A stretch of DNA of 64,000 bases from Guillardia theta CCMP2712 (GCF_000315625.1 NW_005434622.1:463697-527696), one strand, 5' to 3'; positions 1-11,595 are shown, counted from the first letter of the stretch. The notes: a model not told the origin generated them from the letters alone. Numbers and translations: made by a program.

Positions 1-3000
1 CACTCCCATCACCACTTGTAAATGCATGGCAGACTTAAAGCAACAAACGGAATTTGTACCAAACAATTTGCATGAATGGATATCAAACATTGTACAACAA
101 TCTCGGTCTCCATACAAACCATTCCTTGATATATTCGAGCAAGTTGCAGTGACAGAACTGCAAGCAAGATTGGTGGGTGCCATGAAAACGACATCAATTC
201 TGTCTCCAGACAAGGTGAATTGTGCATAGTTGACAAGAGGCGCAAACTCTTGAACGCTGATTTCAAACCCTGATCCCGGCACCATTTGCAACATGTTGGT
301 CTCAAAGTTTGACCTCATAAAAAGAAAAATCCTGTACAGCCCAGGAATGGCTATCTTGAAGACTACCTGAGAAACATTAGAAGATGACGTCACATTGTAC
401 GAAATTGACACTGAATCTCCACTGCGGTCTTGAACTTGCAGTTCAAGTTCCTGGTTGAAAGGGCATCTATTTCCAAAAAAATCTCTGCCATGAAAGAAAG
501 CATAAATGCTTTCATTTACAAACGATTCTCTTGGTGGACCTGTGAAGAAAGAGTTTTTGATATTCGCTTCTTGAGGTTCAAGGGTAATCTCAAATCGAAA
601 TTCTAGGGTATCTAATGAGAGAATATTTGAACGCACACTATATGCTCCAGACTTGGTCACCAAGAACGAAGCTGACATTTTTCTTCTTTTGGAGTCTTGT
701 TCAATGTAAAATGAAATCTGTTTAGAGAATGATGAACCAAGCACTTCCAACGATGGATATTTCTGAATTTCTTGTGAAAGTAAAACACTTTGATTGGAGT
801 AATCTTTGATGTCGATTTCAAACTCAATCAGCTCTCCAACAACGAGAATGTTACAGGGAGGGTTGAACGACTGGCTTGACGCAATGCTATACTCGCACAG
901 TTGGCCAGCCTTCTGAGCAAACTTTATGTACATCTGAGTGTTTGATCGATCGACCGCAAATTCCTGAACTCTCAGAATGAATGGGGCTCGTTGAAGGAGA
1001 ATTCCATTAATCATCACGAATATTCTGTAGTCACCCCCTGCACTCACCGAGTACTCAACCCTGTAACATCCGTCCCTCAAACTCACTATCCGAGGGAACA
1101 TGGGAGAGCCGTAGGTAGACAGGATGGAGACGTTCACCTTGTCGTCTCCTCTAAACTTGTCGTATGAAGGTTTGCGGATGGGATTGTTAAAGATGTCTCT
1201 CGTCTGGATCTCAAACGTTGCCAGCTTTTCAACTTGAGCGAACGAAATCCCAGTACCCACAATCCTTGTGTAGTTGACTTCAATGGGAGCAGAGCGCACT
1301 AAGACCGTCCACGGACTCCCCTGAAGAGGACTCACCAGATTTGTTGAGTTTCCTTTGATCTGTACCCCGCCATACTCGACATAAATCTTGTAGATCCCTG
1401 AGACTGAAGAGACCCAGGAAGCATGGAGTTGCCAAGGAATGTAGCCTTGGCTCCTCTGCGGCTCAATCCGTCGGCTGCTCACACCTGGAGGCCCAACAAT
1501 CCTGATGACAAATGAGTTGCCTTGATCATCTGCAAGTGAAGGGAGGAAGCCATCAGCGGTGAGCGACAGGTTGGTCATAGCATGCACGTAAAGATAGACT
1601 GTGTCTCCTGCAAAGTGAGTGTAGAGAGCTGACCCTGTTGCGAATGAGTTTTCAGCATTCGGTACAAGTGCAGTGTAAGGATATTGCGGAAACCATGAAT
1701 TAGTGAAAAAGGATTGGAGATTTCCATTGGGCAAAGTGAAAGTTGCTCTCTTGGATCCAAGGTATACCTGAAAGTAAACCAGGCCTGTGGTGTTTGGCCA
1801 TGGCACATATTGAACTTGGAATAGCCCTTCTCCGAAGTAAACCAACCTTGTCCATGGTGTCAAGGCTATGTACTGTAAACTCAATCGTGGAGAGGGATTT
1901 TGATTTGGGTAACCAATTCCAAAAGTATTCGGTGGTGAGAAGGCGATACTGATTGTTGAATTTTGGCAACAATCTGGCTCCCACAAGTTTCCGACTGAGT
2001 CATACACCCGCATGTAAAAGTATGTCATGTTTCCAGGAGTGTATACATGCAGCCCTGGACCAAATAATTGTACACTATTCAGATTTGGTTCACCTGATCG
2101 AATGGTCCGAAAAATCTCCTGTTCTCCAACACGAAGTCCTTGGTAAAGAACTTCAATCTTGTATGTACCGCTAATTGAGTATGTCGGCCAAAGATATTGG
2201 TACGCACCGCAGCTAGGGTCTAAGTTAGTTTGCTGGCAAACTTGGAGATCAGGATTTGGACTCAGAGGTTCTGCTATCGAAGAGAAGATGATTGACCCAT
2301 TCCTGTGTATGATCAGAATTTGAAACTCAAGCTTAGAGAAAGTCAAACGATTTCCGAATGCATCGCGCGAAAATATATACACATATGGCAAATCGAAAAA
2401 AACTGTTGAGGGAGTAAATTGCGAGGTTTCAGCTTGTTGCAAACTTGAAGAGATTGTTGATACAGTACGGTTGAATGTAGATGGTAAGATAGTTATGACA
2501 TCTCCACAAACAGGCCCTGCATCCCCTGATGAGGGACAATTCACACCACTCTTGAGAGGAATACAACATCCGTTCTCAACCGCAATATCGCCGTTCTCGA
2601 CGGCAATGATATCATCAACCGAAACATGCTTTGCTATCCTAAAACCGTTGATAAATACTTCTATTCGATATTTTCCTGCGACTGTTGTGTAGAAAGAAAG
2701 AACGAAACTACCGTTTGACATGGAGCTGATTTCTTCATGTTCTACCTGAGATGATGAAGGATCGACCGGCGGGATAGTTGAGAATCGTCCACAAGTAAAC
2801 AAAGATGAGTTCGAAATGTAAACGTTGGGCGACTGTAGAGATAGTGATACAGTACCATTCGTAACAACTATATTCTCTTCATTCCAGATCGTAAGCCCAC
2901 CATTCACGATTTGCGAAAATTGCTTTCTAACAGTAAAAATAATCTCAGGCAATTGATTCCCGCATTGTTCAATAATCTGTGCTTGGTTCAAAAGATTTGA

Positions 3001-6000
3001 GAATTTATCTTTTATCACAATCGTAAAAGAATTGGAACCAACAGCTTTGATGAAAGCACCGTCTTGAGAAGAGGTTTTTGAGGAAAATGTCTTGCCGCTT
3101 ACTTGCTTCGTGTAGATTTTGACCTGTGGCTGAAGTAAGTAAGTGTTTTGGAGCGAAATTGGTCCGGGCTGAATGTAGATCTCATATGGAGAACCATGTA
3201 CATCGATCTTGTTGAATAGTATTTTCAAAAGGAACTTTCCACTGTAGGTTGACAGACAGTATTGAATGGGAGCCATTCCCGATTGCACACCGCATTCACC
3301 ATGCTCTAACGTCACATCATACAGAGCCAAATCATTGTTCGTGTGGTTGAATTGATCTCTTCCTATGATCGAAAACTTGAAAGGTAGACCAGCAGTTGCA
3401 TATGAGAAAGTGCTATCGAAACTAACATATGAATTGGACGCAGAAATCCCACGTGAAAGTGCCATGCAATCGATACCTTCAGGGGAAAGCGGTGACATTA
3501 AACCTCCAGTGTAGAGTGTACCATATTGAACAATCGTTCCATCAACAGAAAATTGCAAGAGATATTGCCCAGGCAATGCAAAGGAAAATGACACGACATT
3601 GAAGCCAGATTGGGGATGACATGGAATTTGCAGACGCAGGTTGGGATCGATCCTTGAAGTCACATAGAGCGAACATTTTACGTTGAAGGCATGCAAAATC
3701 TTGTTCCCGAAAATATCCAGGAAATAGATGGAGGCCTTGTTGAGCACATTCACATAAGTGAAGAGGATAGATTCAGAATATATCTCACACGCCTTGGCGT
3801 CAAGTTGGCTTGTGCCGACATCCACAACAAAAGGACTGCCTTGAATTGGTATTGCGCCATCCAATATGCTCAAAATGTACTTACCTGCTACATAGATGGG
3901 GGGTAACGTTCCAAGGTAGCATTCATCGTTTTTACATTCAACCAAGGCATCGTTAAATCCATCAAGAAACAGCCGCAAGTGACCATAAGATGTGGCCACT
4001 TTCTGCCCCACAGAATTTTCTGGCACCACATATATCTGCAAAGACTCACCAGCGGAAAAATAGAGGCCTTTGCTCTTTGATATCTTTAGTGAGAATGAAG
4101 CAGGCTCAAAGAAAACTCCAGCGTCAAAAACAGACAAACATTTGGAAAATATGATGATCGATTCGTTGAAAACAACTGTGATATTGGCATCACGGGATGA
4201 GTTCTGCATGTTGCATGCCATCATGCTCTGAGAGATACATTGAGCAGAAAGTGGAATAAAAAAGCTTACAAGAAATCTGCCATCATAGACGCATGTTGCG
4301 TCCAAACAATTAGAAAGACCTTGTACAGAAGCTTGGATCAGATTGCCTTCAAAGTAGATTCGAACATCAAATGGATTCGACTTTTGTTTGGATGACCTCA
4401 GGTTGCCAAACTTATCCCTGTTTTCGATCGTGAAGGTCTGCTTGTAATTGAACGCAAGTCTTTCCAATGCAGACCCATACAAAACAAACTCATTTCCTGA
4501 GTCGGTGGGATGTACCATGACATTCCATTTGTATAAAATGCCAATTCCTTGCAAGGCAAATTCATGCCGTACTGCACTCGAAAGATTATATTCAAATCGA
4601 AATCGTCCGAGGATATTCGTCTGAATGGGAATTATGGTATTCGACATTACCTTGCAGCGGCTGAAGTGGGCGTAAAAAAGCATGTCACATTTGAGAATAT
4701 TGACGTGCAGTGAATTGTTGGGAATCAGAGGGATCAGGCCAAGGTCATCAAGCAAACTTCCCTGAAGAACGAATACAGCTCCGGCTTGCATCGAAGCATC
4801 TCCGTCAGATTGACAAGGATACAATCTTGAAAAGCCATCACTTACAAATTCGCAGCGTACAATCGATTGATTTTGAGACAGCTGCGAACTTTGATTTTGG
4901 AAAACAGTAAAGTTGAAATTGGAGAATTTGTGATTCAGATAACTCACTGTAAGCTCAGATGAAAAGTTCCATTGAATCTTGAACAACAGCGAACATCTAG
5001 ACGAATCACTCGCAAAAGGAATTGTGAGCAGATTCTGACCTCTATCATAATGAAGCGTAATGTATGAAACATTGCAATGAACAGCATTGCCGTATTGATC
5101 TTTGGTATGTAGTTCAAGAAATGTGAAGCAGTCTTGATATCCTCCAATCAATCCGGGTCCAGACATAACGGAATTCGATAAGTTCAACAAGCCAGGATTG
5201 ACGATGAAAAACAGCGGGCTTCCAACAAGCATGCTCTGCTGAGAACCAAAAACTTGGACCATGTATTGACCAGCCCTGGTACACTCAAACAAATATTTGG
5301 TAGTAAATGGAGGTTGAAGTTCTGCCAATGTTGTTGGTTGAGAAACTGTAGAATATCCTCCTATATCGTTATCCCAAACGAAGAAGGAAAAAACTGTATT
5401 CATTGTATTGTAGTATCTGTCAAATGGAACAATCACAGAATTTTCACAAGCGACTGAGCAAATACCCTTGCTCAATTCAATTGTCGAGCTATTATACATT
5501 GTTGGAGAAGACAAGACTTGGAAAGAAAAATTCATTTGTTTGAATTCGGAATTACCTTCCTTGAGAAATATGCTGTATGGTCCTGTTACTACAAATTGAA
5601 TGCGTGAGACAAAATTGTTTGCTTCTAACGTGAGAAATTCATTTGTGCAATTATGATTGAAAAAGCAAACGTAAAACATATTTTCCTGCCAGTCGGATGC
5701 CAGGGCAAGATTGTTGCTGTTAGAATCCATCAAAGTGAATAGAAAGCAGTATTGCTCTCCAGCCACAAGTGAAGTGCATTTATCTTCTGTTGCTGTCGGA
5801 GTTCTTGAACAAACTATGTTTCCTTTCTTGTCTGTAATGATTAAGCTAGAATGTGATAAACTAACTTCCATGGGGTTTACCTGGACTTCTTTTATTCCTT
5901 TGCTTATCTCGGTATTGTTGACATACATTCTAAATGTGAAGGTACCAACCGCATCAAATCTGATTTTGAATTTGATAGGAGCGGTTGGCGCAAAGTATGC

Positions 6001-9000
6001 CCAATTCCGATAGATTTTGTTAAAGGGCACCGCAACATTCATTCCAGAAAAATTTGAGAATGGGTATGCTTGTGTCTGTATGAAAATTGGACCTGTCATA
6101 ACGATGCATCTCCCGTCCAAATAAGTTCCTGTATTCGCTACGAAAGTCAGACAACTGCAATTGAATTCAATGCACTTCAGCATGCATGTATCGAAGTACT
6201 TCATCATTGACGAAACATTCATTGCAGCATGATTTTCAGTTGTGTAATTGTCAAATTTTGTATATACTGAATCAAATCCTGTACTTGATATACATTTTGA
6301 GTCATTGTGTATGTCAAAGTCAAATTGAACCATGGAATTCTTCTCTTGCAATATCTCCACGTACACATGATCAGCTTGAACACCATTGCTTTCCATCGAA
6401 TTGCAATATTGTCCATAGTTTGTGTTCACACATCTTGAATTCGTCCATAAAGGTATGCCCAACTTCGATGGAACTCTGTAAGCTGAATTGCTGTTCAATG
6501 AAATTTCTATCTGAATGTTTTCATAGCCAAAACGAGTTGGGAAACCTATCAGATCTTGACCAAAAAAATCCAATTCACAAAATTGTGTAACAGTAGTTTG
6601 AAAGGTCTTGTAAGTTGATGAATAAATCTCAAAATTGTTTGAATTTGAAATGTTTGAAAACTTATTGAAAACAAAAGAAGACTTGCTGGGATCCATAACT
6701 CCACCATATATTTGAATAAGGGAAGAACCGTGATCAATGAGCTCACCGTCGATGGAAATGTTCAGCAGATGCGTACCAGCTGATCTCACGTCAGTGATTG
6801 AAATGCTGTACAGGCCATTCATATGATCCTGAACCGATTTTGAAAAGCCTTCCTGTCCATAAAAATTTCCAATGGGTGATAGTTGAATGTCAAATACATC
6901 CGCCCCTACAGATAATCTATTTGAATACTTGTCGTTGACCTGCACAACAAAGGAGAATCCAGAAGTTGTCAACAGGTTCTTGCTCAAATTGCTCAAAAGA
7001 AAAGAGAATTCTGGATAAGATGTCATCATAGGAAGTATCTGAACATCGAGATCATAAGGCAATAAAGGAACCCCTTCCACATACACATTGATCCTGTAAA
7101 TTCCACTCCTTGTCAACTTGATATCTACCTTTGAGGTACTCCCAAAATCTGAAATAGCCGAGAAATTCGTATATTCGCTGAGGATATCAGCAACAATGAA
7201 TATTTTTCTTTGCTCTGCAGACGTTGGGTTATCACAAGAGTCTTTCCAATCAATTATCAATGGAAATGCTTCACCAGCAGTTATTGGTTGGCCCTGAACA
7301 ATACCTAGCATCACAACAGAACCATTGCTAGGAACTCCCAGACAAGAACACTTCTCTCCATAACATGCTCTCCCAGGCTGCACATGGATCAAGAAGGGCT
7401 GCATTGTGGTCCCGACCATATCTCCTTGAAATAATTTGGATCTGTTTCCGACTCTTGAGGTGAAGTATGAATTTCGAATGACAGCCAGTGAATCAATTGG
7501 TATTGATGGAAATTCGTCCAGCAGCATAACCGTGATATTGTAAATTCCAGACCTAGAAACATCAAGCTCAGATACATAGCCCCCCGCATCCATTCTTTTC
7601 AGTCTTCCCACAACCTCGTAAGAATGCATGTCAGTCAGATATACTTGGAGGAGGCTTTTTCCAGGAAGAAAGGTATACTCATCAGGAGGAAATAAGTTTG
7701 GTACTGGATTACCGAATCGATCTCGAGGATGTATTGTGAACCTACTCACATCCCCTGCAGTTGCTAGCGTGAGGCCACTTCCAAGTATGCTGCTTGCTTC
7801 TGGACTCATCGGTGCTGAATTTACAGATAATTGTTGGAAATTTGAGTTTCTTGCTGAAAAATTCACGTTAACTCCCTGAAAATCAACACTGACGTAGTAA
7901 TGTCCAGAAACGGTGATCAAAACTTTCAGCTCGTGCTCTCCACGATGAGTCCTTGTTGTGTATCCTTGAAGAAGATTAGATCCTAATGAATTTCTAATGT
8001 TCACATTAAAAGTAACGTTCTGATCTTGTGGAACTCTGCCAAAGGCATCTCTTGTCGAGACTTGTACCCAGAAAGGATTTCCAGCCACAATCATGTCGTT
8101 GCAAAGGTCGGTGGCAGTGAATTGATTCCTATTGCTCGGTCGCGAGCAACTCCAGTATGTACTTTGACTGCGCAAGCGAGCAAAGGTTGAAAATAATGAG
8201 AAAGGATATAGTCCAAGAGCAACATAAAAATCTACTGGACCTCCAACTGCAGATATTTGATTGTACTTCAAGGACAGCTGATATTTTCCGACCCGGGTGG
8301 GATTGAAGAAAACAAGACAGGAATATTCAAACTGAGAACTATCGGACGAGATAAAAAGTGCGATTTCTATTGGTAGACCATTTGAATCTCGGATTGCAAT
8401 ATCAACCTCTTGCGAGTTGCAGGGCACAAAGTTGTCGAATACATCGAAAACTGATATAGAAAAGTAATTTTCACTTGTAGCCTCGATCACACCACCTTGC
8501 AATGCCGGACCACCAGGTATAGCATGATTTGATGCACCAGGAGATATCAAAATTTGGAAGGGACTTCCATGGATCTGACCTTCCCGACTTTGGTTCATGG
8601 CAGCTAAAGACAAGTACCCACTCTGATTATGCAAAACGAAACCAGCATCTGAAAAAGGGAGAAATCGGATGAACATAAGCGTTAATCCTGTTTCCTCAAC
8701 ACCATAACTGATGAGTATTCCTCCATCTGTCTGAGGACTCACCTCGTATACAGAAAATCCTTGAATTGGTCGAATGGGAAGCAGCGAAGAGTTCAAAATA
8801 TAAGTGTGGAAAGCTAATTTACAGGTGCTCAGTCCATATCCTGACGTTGGTTCCCCGCTCGGTAAAGTTTTGTATGGATACCCACACTCTTTGTAAAACG
8901 GCCACCCTTGTTGAGGAATTTCAATATCAGGTGGGATCAAATTTCCAAAATGATCTCTAAGATAAAGAGTGAAAGTGTTCTCATCCCCAACTTTTGCGTA

Positions 9001-11595
9001 GGATATTCCACGCCCAGAGGCCACGGAGAAAGTCGAATTAAACAATTTGTAGCTCGTCAAAACAGAGAGTTTGAAGGGACTGTTGGGAAGCAAAATTCCA
9101 TCAATGTGCACAAGCAATGTATAATCTCCAGTGATGTTGGGACAAAAAGGAATGAACAGGACACGCCGAGACGAATCAAATGAGCAGACTCCTTGCTCAA
9201 TATCAAAGGACTGGAACATATATTCACAAAGAGTATTCTCACTGGCATCAGTAGCATTGATGAATACAGTGTTTCTTACTCCCACTGACAACGTAGAAGG
9301 AGAAAAAATCTTACTGTTTTGAACGTTCACAGTGCCTGGAACGGAAGTAAATTGAAAATTCATTCCGTGTATCCTGCATGCAAAATTTAAACGAGCTCCA
9401 CCAACAGATCCTGCAGGAAGATCTGTGCAGAAATTTGGCGGTTCAGGTGGCTGTAAACTTGACAAGTTGTAGCTTCTCTTGTCACACGTGTTTTGACTAT
9501 CGTGCGTCCGAGGATCACAGAACTGAATTTCAACATAATAGTTTCCTAGCCTGTTTGGAATGAATCCAGCCTTAAATGATCCGAATCCAGGGTCTTGACC
9601 GTTGCATGCTTGTGGGCACTTCAAAATATTCAACCCTGAGGAATCAAGTGAGATTGTTGGATTCTTGGAATCCAAATACTCAGCCCAGATCCAAAAGCCT
9701 GGAGCACCATTGGAACTAGACATCCCTGGATAATTTGATGCAGAAAAGAAAGGATCTGACGATGGGACAAAATTTCCAAATGTGTCACGGGCCTGGAAAA
9801 AGCAGATTTCATACGTGCCATTGACAGTAGAATTTGTGTAAGTTAAAATGATAGTGTTTGCAATGTCAGGAGAACTAGGCAAAATCGAAATGTTGTACGG
9901 GGATCCTTGGATGTAGCGAAAAGAGCCTAGCAGTCTTAAATCGAGCAAATATGTTCCCGACCTCGTAATCGTGCATAACAGTTCGTACGTTTTGAGTGAA
10001 AGATGAGGAACAATATCAACCATGATGCTATCGACATTCTGAACACTTCTTATTGACATCGTGAAAACATTTTGATCGAAGAATACTGAATTTCCGTACT
10101 TGTCCCGGAGGATGATCTCGCTACGAATTGTGCGATTTGGTGAAGCAATACCTTCGAGGATTACATGAGTATTGTTCGCATTGTACTCTATAAGAGACGT
10201 TTTTGACGCATTTGGCTCGCCTCCATTGATAGTATACATCAGGTTACCAGCCGGCGGGTGCATTCCGAACAGGTTTTGACTGAAACTTGGAGGAATCACA
10301 ACTCTCTTGGTATGATAAGTAAATTCAATAAAACAAACACCAGCCTTTGTTGTCTCAAATATTCCAAGAACCGCAGTTCCATTGTAATAATTGCAAGAAG
10401 CACACTGAATGCAGCTCCCTCGAGTGCAATTTGTGTCCAACACGAATGTTAAGCGTTGTAAATCGATGTTGACAGGAGCAATGAAATGATTGTCTTCAAA
10501 ACAGCTGACTTGACTCACTGCAACATAACGAACTTCATATGCAATAAGCCGTGAGCAAGTGTTATCATGACCACATTCAATGTTGTTTGAGAACTCATCA
10601 ACTGGAAACATACGAAACAGTGATCGTCCTGGTGACACAGCACCTTCAACATATGAAATGTCTACTGCAAAATTAGATAATTTTCCGGGATTAACTTCTA
10701 CCAAGAATGGGCTCCCTCTTGCTATTGGTGAGTCGTTTAGATCAACTATCATCCATGTCTTGAAACTCCTGGTCGGCAACACCACCCTAGTTATTGGACA
10801 TTCGAATGTCTTGCAAGTCGTGGGCCCATACGCAAATGTCTGATTTTCTACACTGTACGATGTCCATTCATCCGGGCCGAGAGAGGAGTTCAAACCTCCT
10901 CCAAGAGGCATGCCACCCAAGCTTGCACGGATAATATCCACAGACCAATCCCCTGAAACTTTGTTCCCCCAAGCATCATATCTCAGAACCTGAAGGTCGA
11001 TACAATTTCTTTCGTGACACAAAGGGAACCCACGGAGGATGGACAAGAGTGATGCTTGTGACGATGATTGCAAGTTGGAAGTATCGGTGCTAACGTTTGG
11101 GAAAGCTGGTGGCACCAACCCCACAGATTGGTTGAGAGTGACGCAGATTTCGCTTCCGATATCTTGAATTGTAACATTCTGTGTGAAAATCAGTGGCGAT
11201 AGATAACAGACCTTGGACATGAGCGGCGATGAACTCCCTGAGATGACAAGAACACTCGTGAATAATGGCATTCCAGTTGCGACGTTAGTGAAAATGGCAT
11301 TTCTCTCCACTCTTGATAAAGTATGATATTTTCTGTCTGATCCTCCTTCACTACCAATGCAATCTTCATAGACCATCTCTGGATTGGAGTGACCCTTTAC
11401 ATTCTTGTTGTAATGGAAACATTTGCGATGCACAGGGATACTGTTTCGCAAAGCTGCTTCTGACGCGGTCTCAGTACATCGAAAGCCCAAAGCCAATGTA
11501 GCTATTATCAGTACAGGTGATAACCTGTTCTTTCCTTGAATGATGTACTTGCATCGCATGCACTTTGGAAATCCTAAGGCATGGCCTCGCATCAT
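1..11595 (-). CDS. Giant extracellular filamin-repeat protein (3' end beyond window)
   Basis: One frame stays open from ATG at 11595 (stop just upstream at 11601-11599) to the left window edge, at least 3,865 codons, with no intron seen. Filamin/ABP280-type beta-sandwich signatures recur: strand-end motifs such as GSPFLVEVNPGK (near 10710), GSPFQILISPG (near 8560), GSPYEIYIQPG (near 3200) and GSPFVVDVG (near 3830), preceded by G-x-Y-x-hydrophobic strands (TRVGKYQLSLKY, VSGHYYVSVDF). Entry motifs of the D-x-F-G-N kind (RDKYGN, RDTFGN, RDHFGN, RDRFGN, RDKFGN, RDAFGN) occur about 15-20 times. The N-terminus has a hydrophobic stretch (SPVLIIATLALGF) fitting a signal peptide; a second in-frame ATG at 11559 would give a more typical one. 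Many N-x-S/T sequons and paired cysteines fit an extracellular location. Function is unknown; adhesion or cell surface is inferred. No membrane anchor or C-terminus is visible because the gene continues leftward. Confidence 0.9.
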   Translation of the reverse strand, partial: MMRGHALGFPKCMRCKYIIQGKNRLSPVLIIATLALGFRCTETASEAALRNSIPVHRKCFHYNKNVKGHSNPEMVYEDCIGSEGGSDRKYHTLSRVERNAIFTNVATGMPLFTSVLVISGSSSPLMSKVCYLSPLIFTQNVTIQDIGSEICVTLNQSVGLVPPAFPNVSTDTSNLQSSSQASLLSILRGFPLCHERNCIDLQVLRYDAWGNKVSGDWSVDIIRASLGGMPLGGGLNSSLGPDEWTSYSVENQTFAYGPTTCKTFECPITRVVLPTRSFKTWMIVDLNDSPIARGSPFLVEVNPGKLSNFAVDISYVEGAVSPGRSLFRMFPVDEFSNNIECGHDNTCSRLIAYEVRYVAVSQVSCFEDNHFIAPVNIDLQRLTFVLDTNCTRGSCIQCASCNYYNGTAVLGIFETTKAGVCFIEFTYHTKRVVIPPSFSQNLFGMHPPAGNLMYTINGGEPNASKTSLIEYNANNTHVILEGIASPNRTIRSEIILRDKYGNSVFFDQNVFTMSIRSVQNVDSIMVDIVPHLSLKTYELLCTITRSGTYLLDLRLLGSFRYIQGSPYNISILPSSPDIANTIILTYTNSTVNGTYEICFFQARDTFGNFVPSSDPFFSASNYPGMSSSNGAPGFWIWAEYLDSKNPTISLDSSGLNILKCPQACNGQDPGFGSFKAGFIPNRLGNYYVEIQFCDPRTHDSQNTCDKRSYNLSSLQPPEPPNFCTDLPAGSVGGARLNFACRIHGMNFQFTSVPGTVNVQNSKIFSPSTLSVGVRNTVFINATDASENTLCEYMFQSFDIEQGVCSFDSSRRVLFIPFCPNITGDYTLLVHIDGILLPNSPFKLSVLTSYKLFNSTFSVASGRGISYAKVGDENTFTLYLRDHFGNLIPPDIEIPQQGWPFYKECGYPYKTLPSGEPTSGYGLSTCKLAFHTYILNSSLLPIRPIQGFSVYEVSPQTDGGILISYGVEETGLTLMFIRFLPFSDAGFVLHNQSGYLSLAAMNQSREGQIHGSPFQILISPGASNHAIPGGPALQGGVIEATSENYFSISVFDVFDNFVPCNSQEVDIAIRDSNGLPIEIALFISSDSSQFEYSCLVFFNPTRVGKYQLSLKYNQISAVGGPVDFYVALGLYPFSLFSTFARLRSQSTYWSCSRPSNRNQFTATDLCNDMIVAGNPFWVQVSTRDAFGRVPQDQNVTFNVNIRNSLGSNLLQGYTTRTHRGEHELKVLITVSGHYYVSVDFQGVNVNFSARNSNFQQLSVNSAPMSPEASSILGSGLTLATAGDVSRFTIHPRDRFGNPVPNLFPPDEYTFLPGKSLLQVYLTDMHSYEVVGRLKRMDAGGYVSELDVSRSGIYNITVMLLDEFPSIPIDSLAVIRNSYFTSRVGNRSKLFQGDMVGTTMQPFLIHVQPGRACYGEKCSCLGVPSNGSVVMLGIVQGQPITAGEAFPLIIDWKDSCDNPTSAEQRKIFIVADILSEYTNFSAISDFGSTSKVDIKLTRSGIYRINVYVEGVPLLPYDLDVQILPMMTSYPEFSFLLSNLSKNLLTTSGFSFVVQVNDKYSNRLSVGADVFDIQLSPIGNFYGQEGFSKSVQDHMNGLYSISITDVRSAGTHLLNISIDGELIDHGSSLIQIYGGVMDPSKSSFVFNKFSNISNSNNFEIYSSTYKTFQTTVTQFCELDFFGQDLIGFPTRFGYENIQIEISLNSNSAYRVPSKLGIPLWTNSRCVNTNYGQYCNSMESNGVQADHVYVEILQEKNSMVQFDFDIHNDSKCISSTGFDSVYTKFDNYTTENHAAMNVSSMMKYFDTCMLKCIEFNCSCLTFVANTGTYLDGRCIVMTGPIFIQTQAYPFSNFSGMNVAVPFNKIYRNWAYFAPTAPIKFKIRFDAVGTFTFRMYVNNTEISKGIKEVQVNPMEVSLSHSSLIITDKKGNIVCSRTPTATEDKCTSLVAGEQYCFLFTLMDSNSNNLALASDWQENMFYVCFFNHNCTNEFLTLEANNFVSRIQFVVTGPYSIFLKEGNSEFKQMNFSFQVLSSPTMYNSSTIELSKGICSVACENSVIVPFDRYYNTMNTVFSFFVWDNDIGGYSTVSQPTTLAELQPPFTTKYLFECTRAGQYMVQVFGSQQSMLVGSPLFFIVNPGLLNLSNSVMSGPGLIGGYQDCFTFLELHTKDQYGNAVHCNVSYITLHYDRGQNLLTIPFASDSSRCSLLFKIQWNFSSELTVSYLNHKFSNFNFTVFQNQSSQLSQNQSIVRCEFVSDGFSRLYPCQSDGDASMQAGAVFVLQGSLLDDLGLIPLIPNNSLHVNILKCDMLFYAHFSRCKVMSNTIIPIQTNILGRFRFEYNLSSAVRHEFALQGIGILYKWNVMVHPTDSGNEFVLYGSALERLAFNYKQTFTIENRDKFGNLRSSKQKSNPFDVRIYFEGNLIQASVQGLSNCLDATCVYDGRFLVSFFIPLSAQCISQSMMACNMQNSSRDANITVVFNESIIIFSKCLSVFDAGVFFEPASFSLKISKSKGLYFSAGESLQIYVVPENSVGQKVATSYGHLRLFLDGFNDALVECKNDECYLGTLPPIYVAGKYILSILDGAIPIQGSPFVVDVGTSQLDAKACEIYSESILFTYVNVLNKASIYFLDIFGNKILHAFNVKCSLYVTSRIDPNLRLQIPCHPQSGFNVVSFSFALPGQYLLQFSVDGTIVQYGTLYTGGLMSPLSPEGIDCMALSRGISASNSYVSFDSTFSYATAGLPFKFSIIGRDQFNHTNNDLALYDVTLEHGECGVQSGMAPIQYCLSTYSGKFLLKILFNKIDVHGSPYEIYIQPGPISLQNTYLLQPQVKIYTKQVSGKTFSSKTSSQDGAFIKAVGSNSFTIVIKDKFSNLLNQAQIIEQCGNQLPEIIFTVRKQFSQIVNGGLTIWNEENIVVTNGTVSLSLQSPNVYISNSSLFTCGRFSTIPPVDPSSSQVEHEEISSMSNGSFVLSFYTTVAGKYRIEVFINGFRIAKHVSVDDIIAVENGDIAVENGCCIPLKSGVNCPSSGDAGPVCGDVITILPSTFNRTVSTISSSLQQAETSQFTPSTVFFDLPYVYIFSRDAFGNRLTFSKLEFQILIIHRNGSIIFSSIAEPLSPNPDLQVCQQTNLDPSCGAYQYLWPTYSISGTYKIEVLYQGLRVGEQEIFRTIRSGEPNLNSVQLFGPGLHVYTPGNMTYFYMRVYDSVGNLWEPDCCQNSTISIAFSPPNTFGIGYPNQNPSPRLSLQYIALTPWTRLVYFGEGLFQVQYVPWPNTTGLVYFQVYLGSKRATFTLPNGNLQSFFTNSWFPQYPYTALVPNAENSFATGSALYTHFAGDTVYLYVHAMTNLSLTADGFLPSLADDQGNSFVIRIVGPPGVSSRRIEPQRSQGYIPWQLHASWVSSVSGIYKIYVEYGGVQIKGNSTNLVSPLQGSPWTVLVRSAPIEVNYTRIVGTGISFAQVEKLATFEIQTRDIFNNPIRKPSYDKFRGDDKVNVSILSTYGSPMFPRIVSLRDGCYRVEYSVSAGGDYRIFVMINGILLQRAPFILRVQEFAVDRSNTQMYIKFAQKAGQLCEYSIASSQSFNPPCNILVVGELIEFEIDIKDYSNQSVLLSQEIQKYPSLEVLGSSFSKQISFYIEQDSKRRKMSASFLVTKSGAYSVRSNILSLDTLEFRFEITLEPQEANIKNSFFTGPPRESFVNESIYAFFHGRDFFGNRCPFNQELELQVQDRSGDSVSISYNVTSSSNVSQVVFKIAIPGLYRIFLFMRSNFETNMLQMVPGSGFEISVQEFAPLVNYAQFTLSGDRIDVVFMAPTNLACSSVTATCSNISRNGLYGDRDCCTMFDIHSCKLFGTNSVCCFKSAMHLQVVMGV

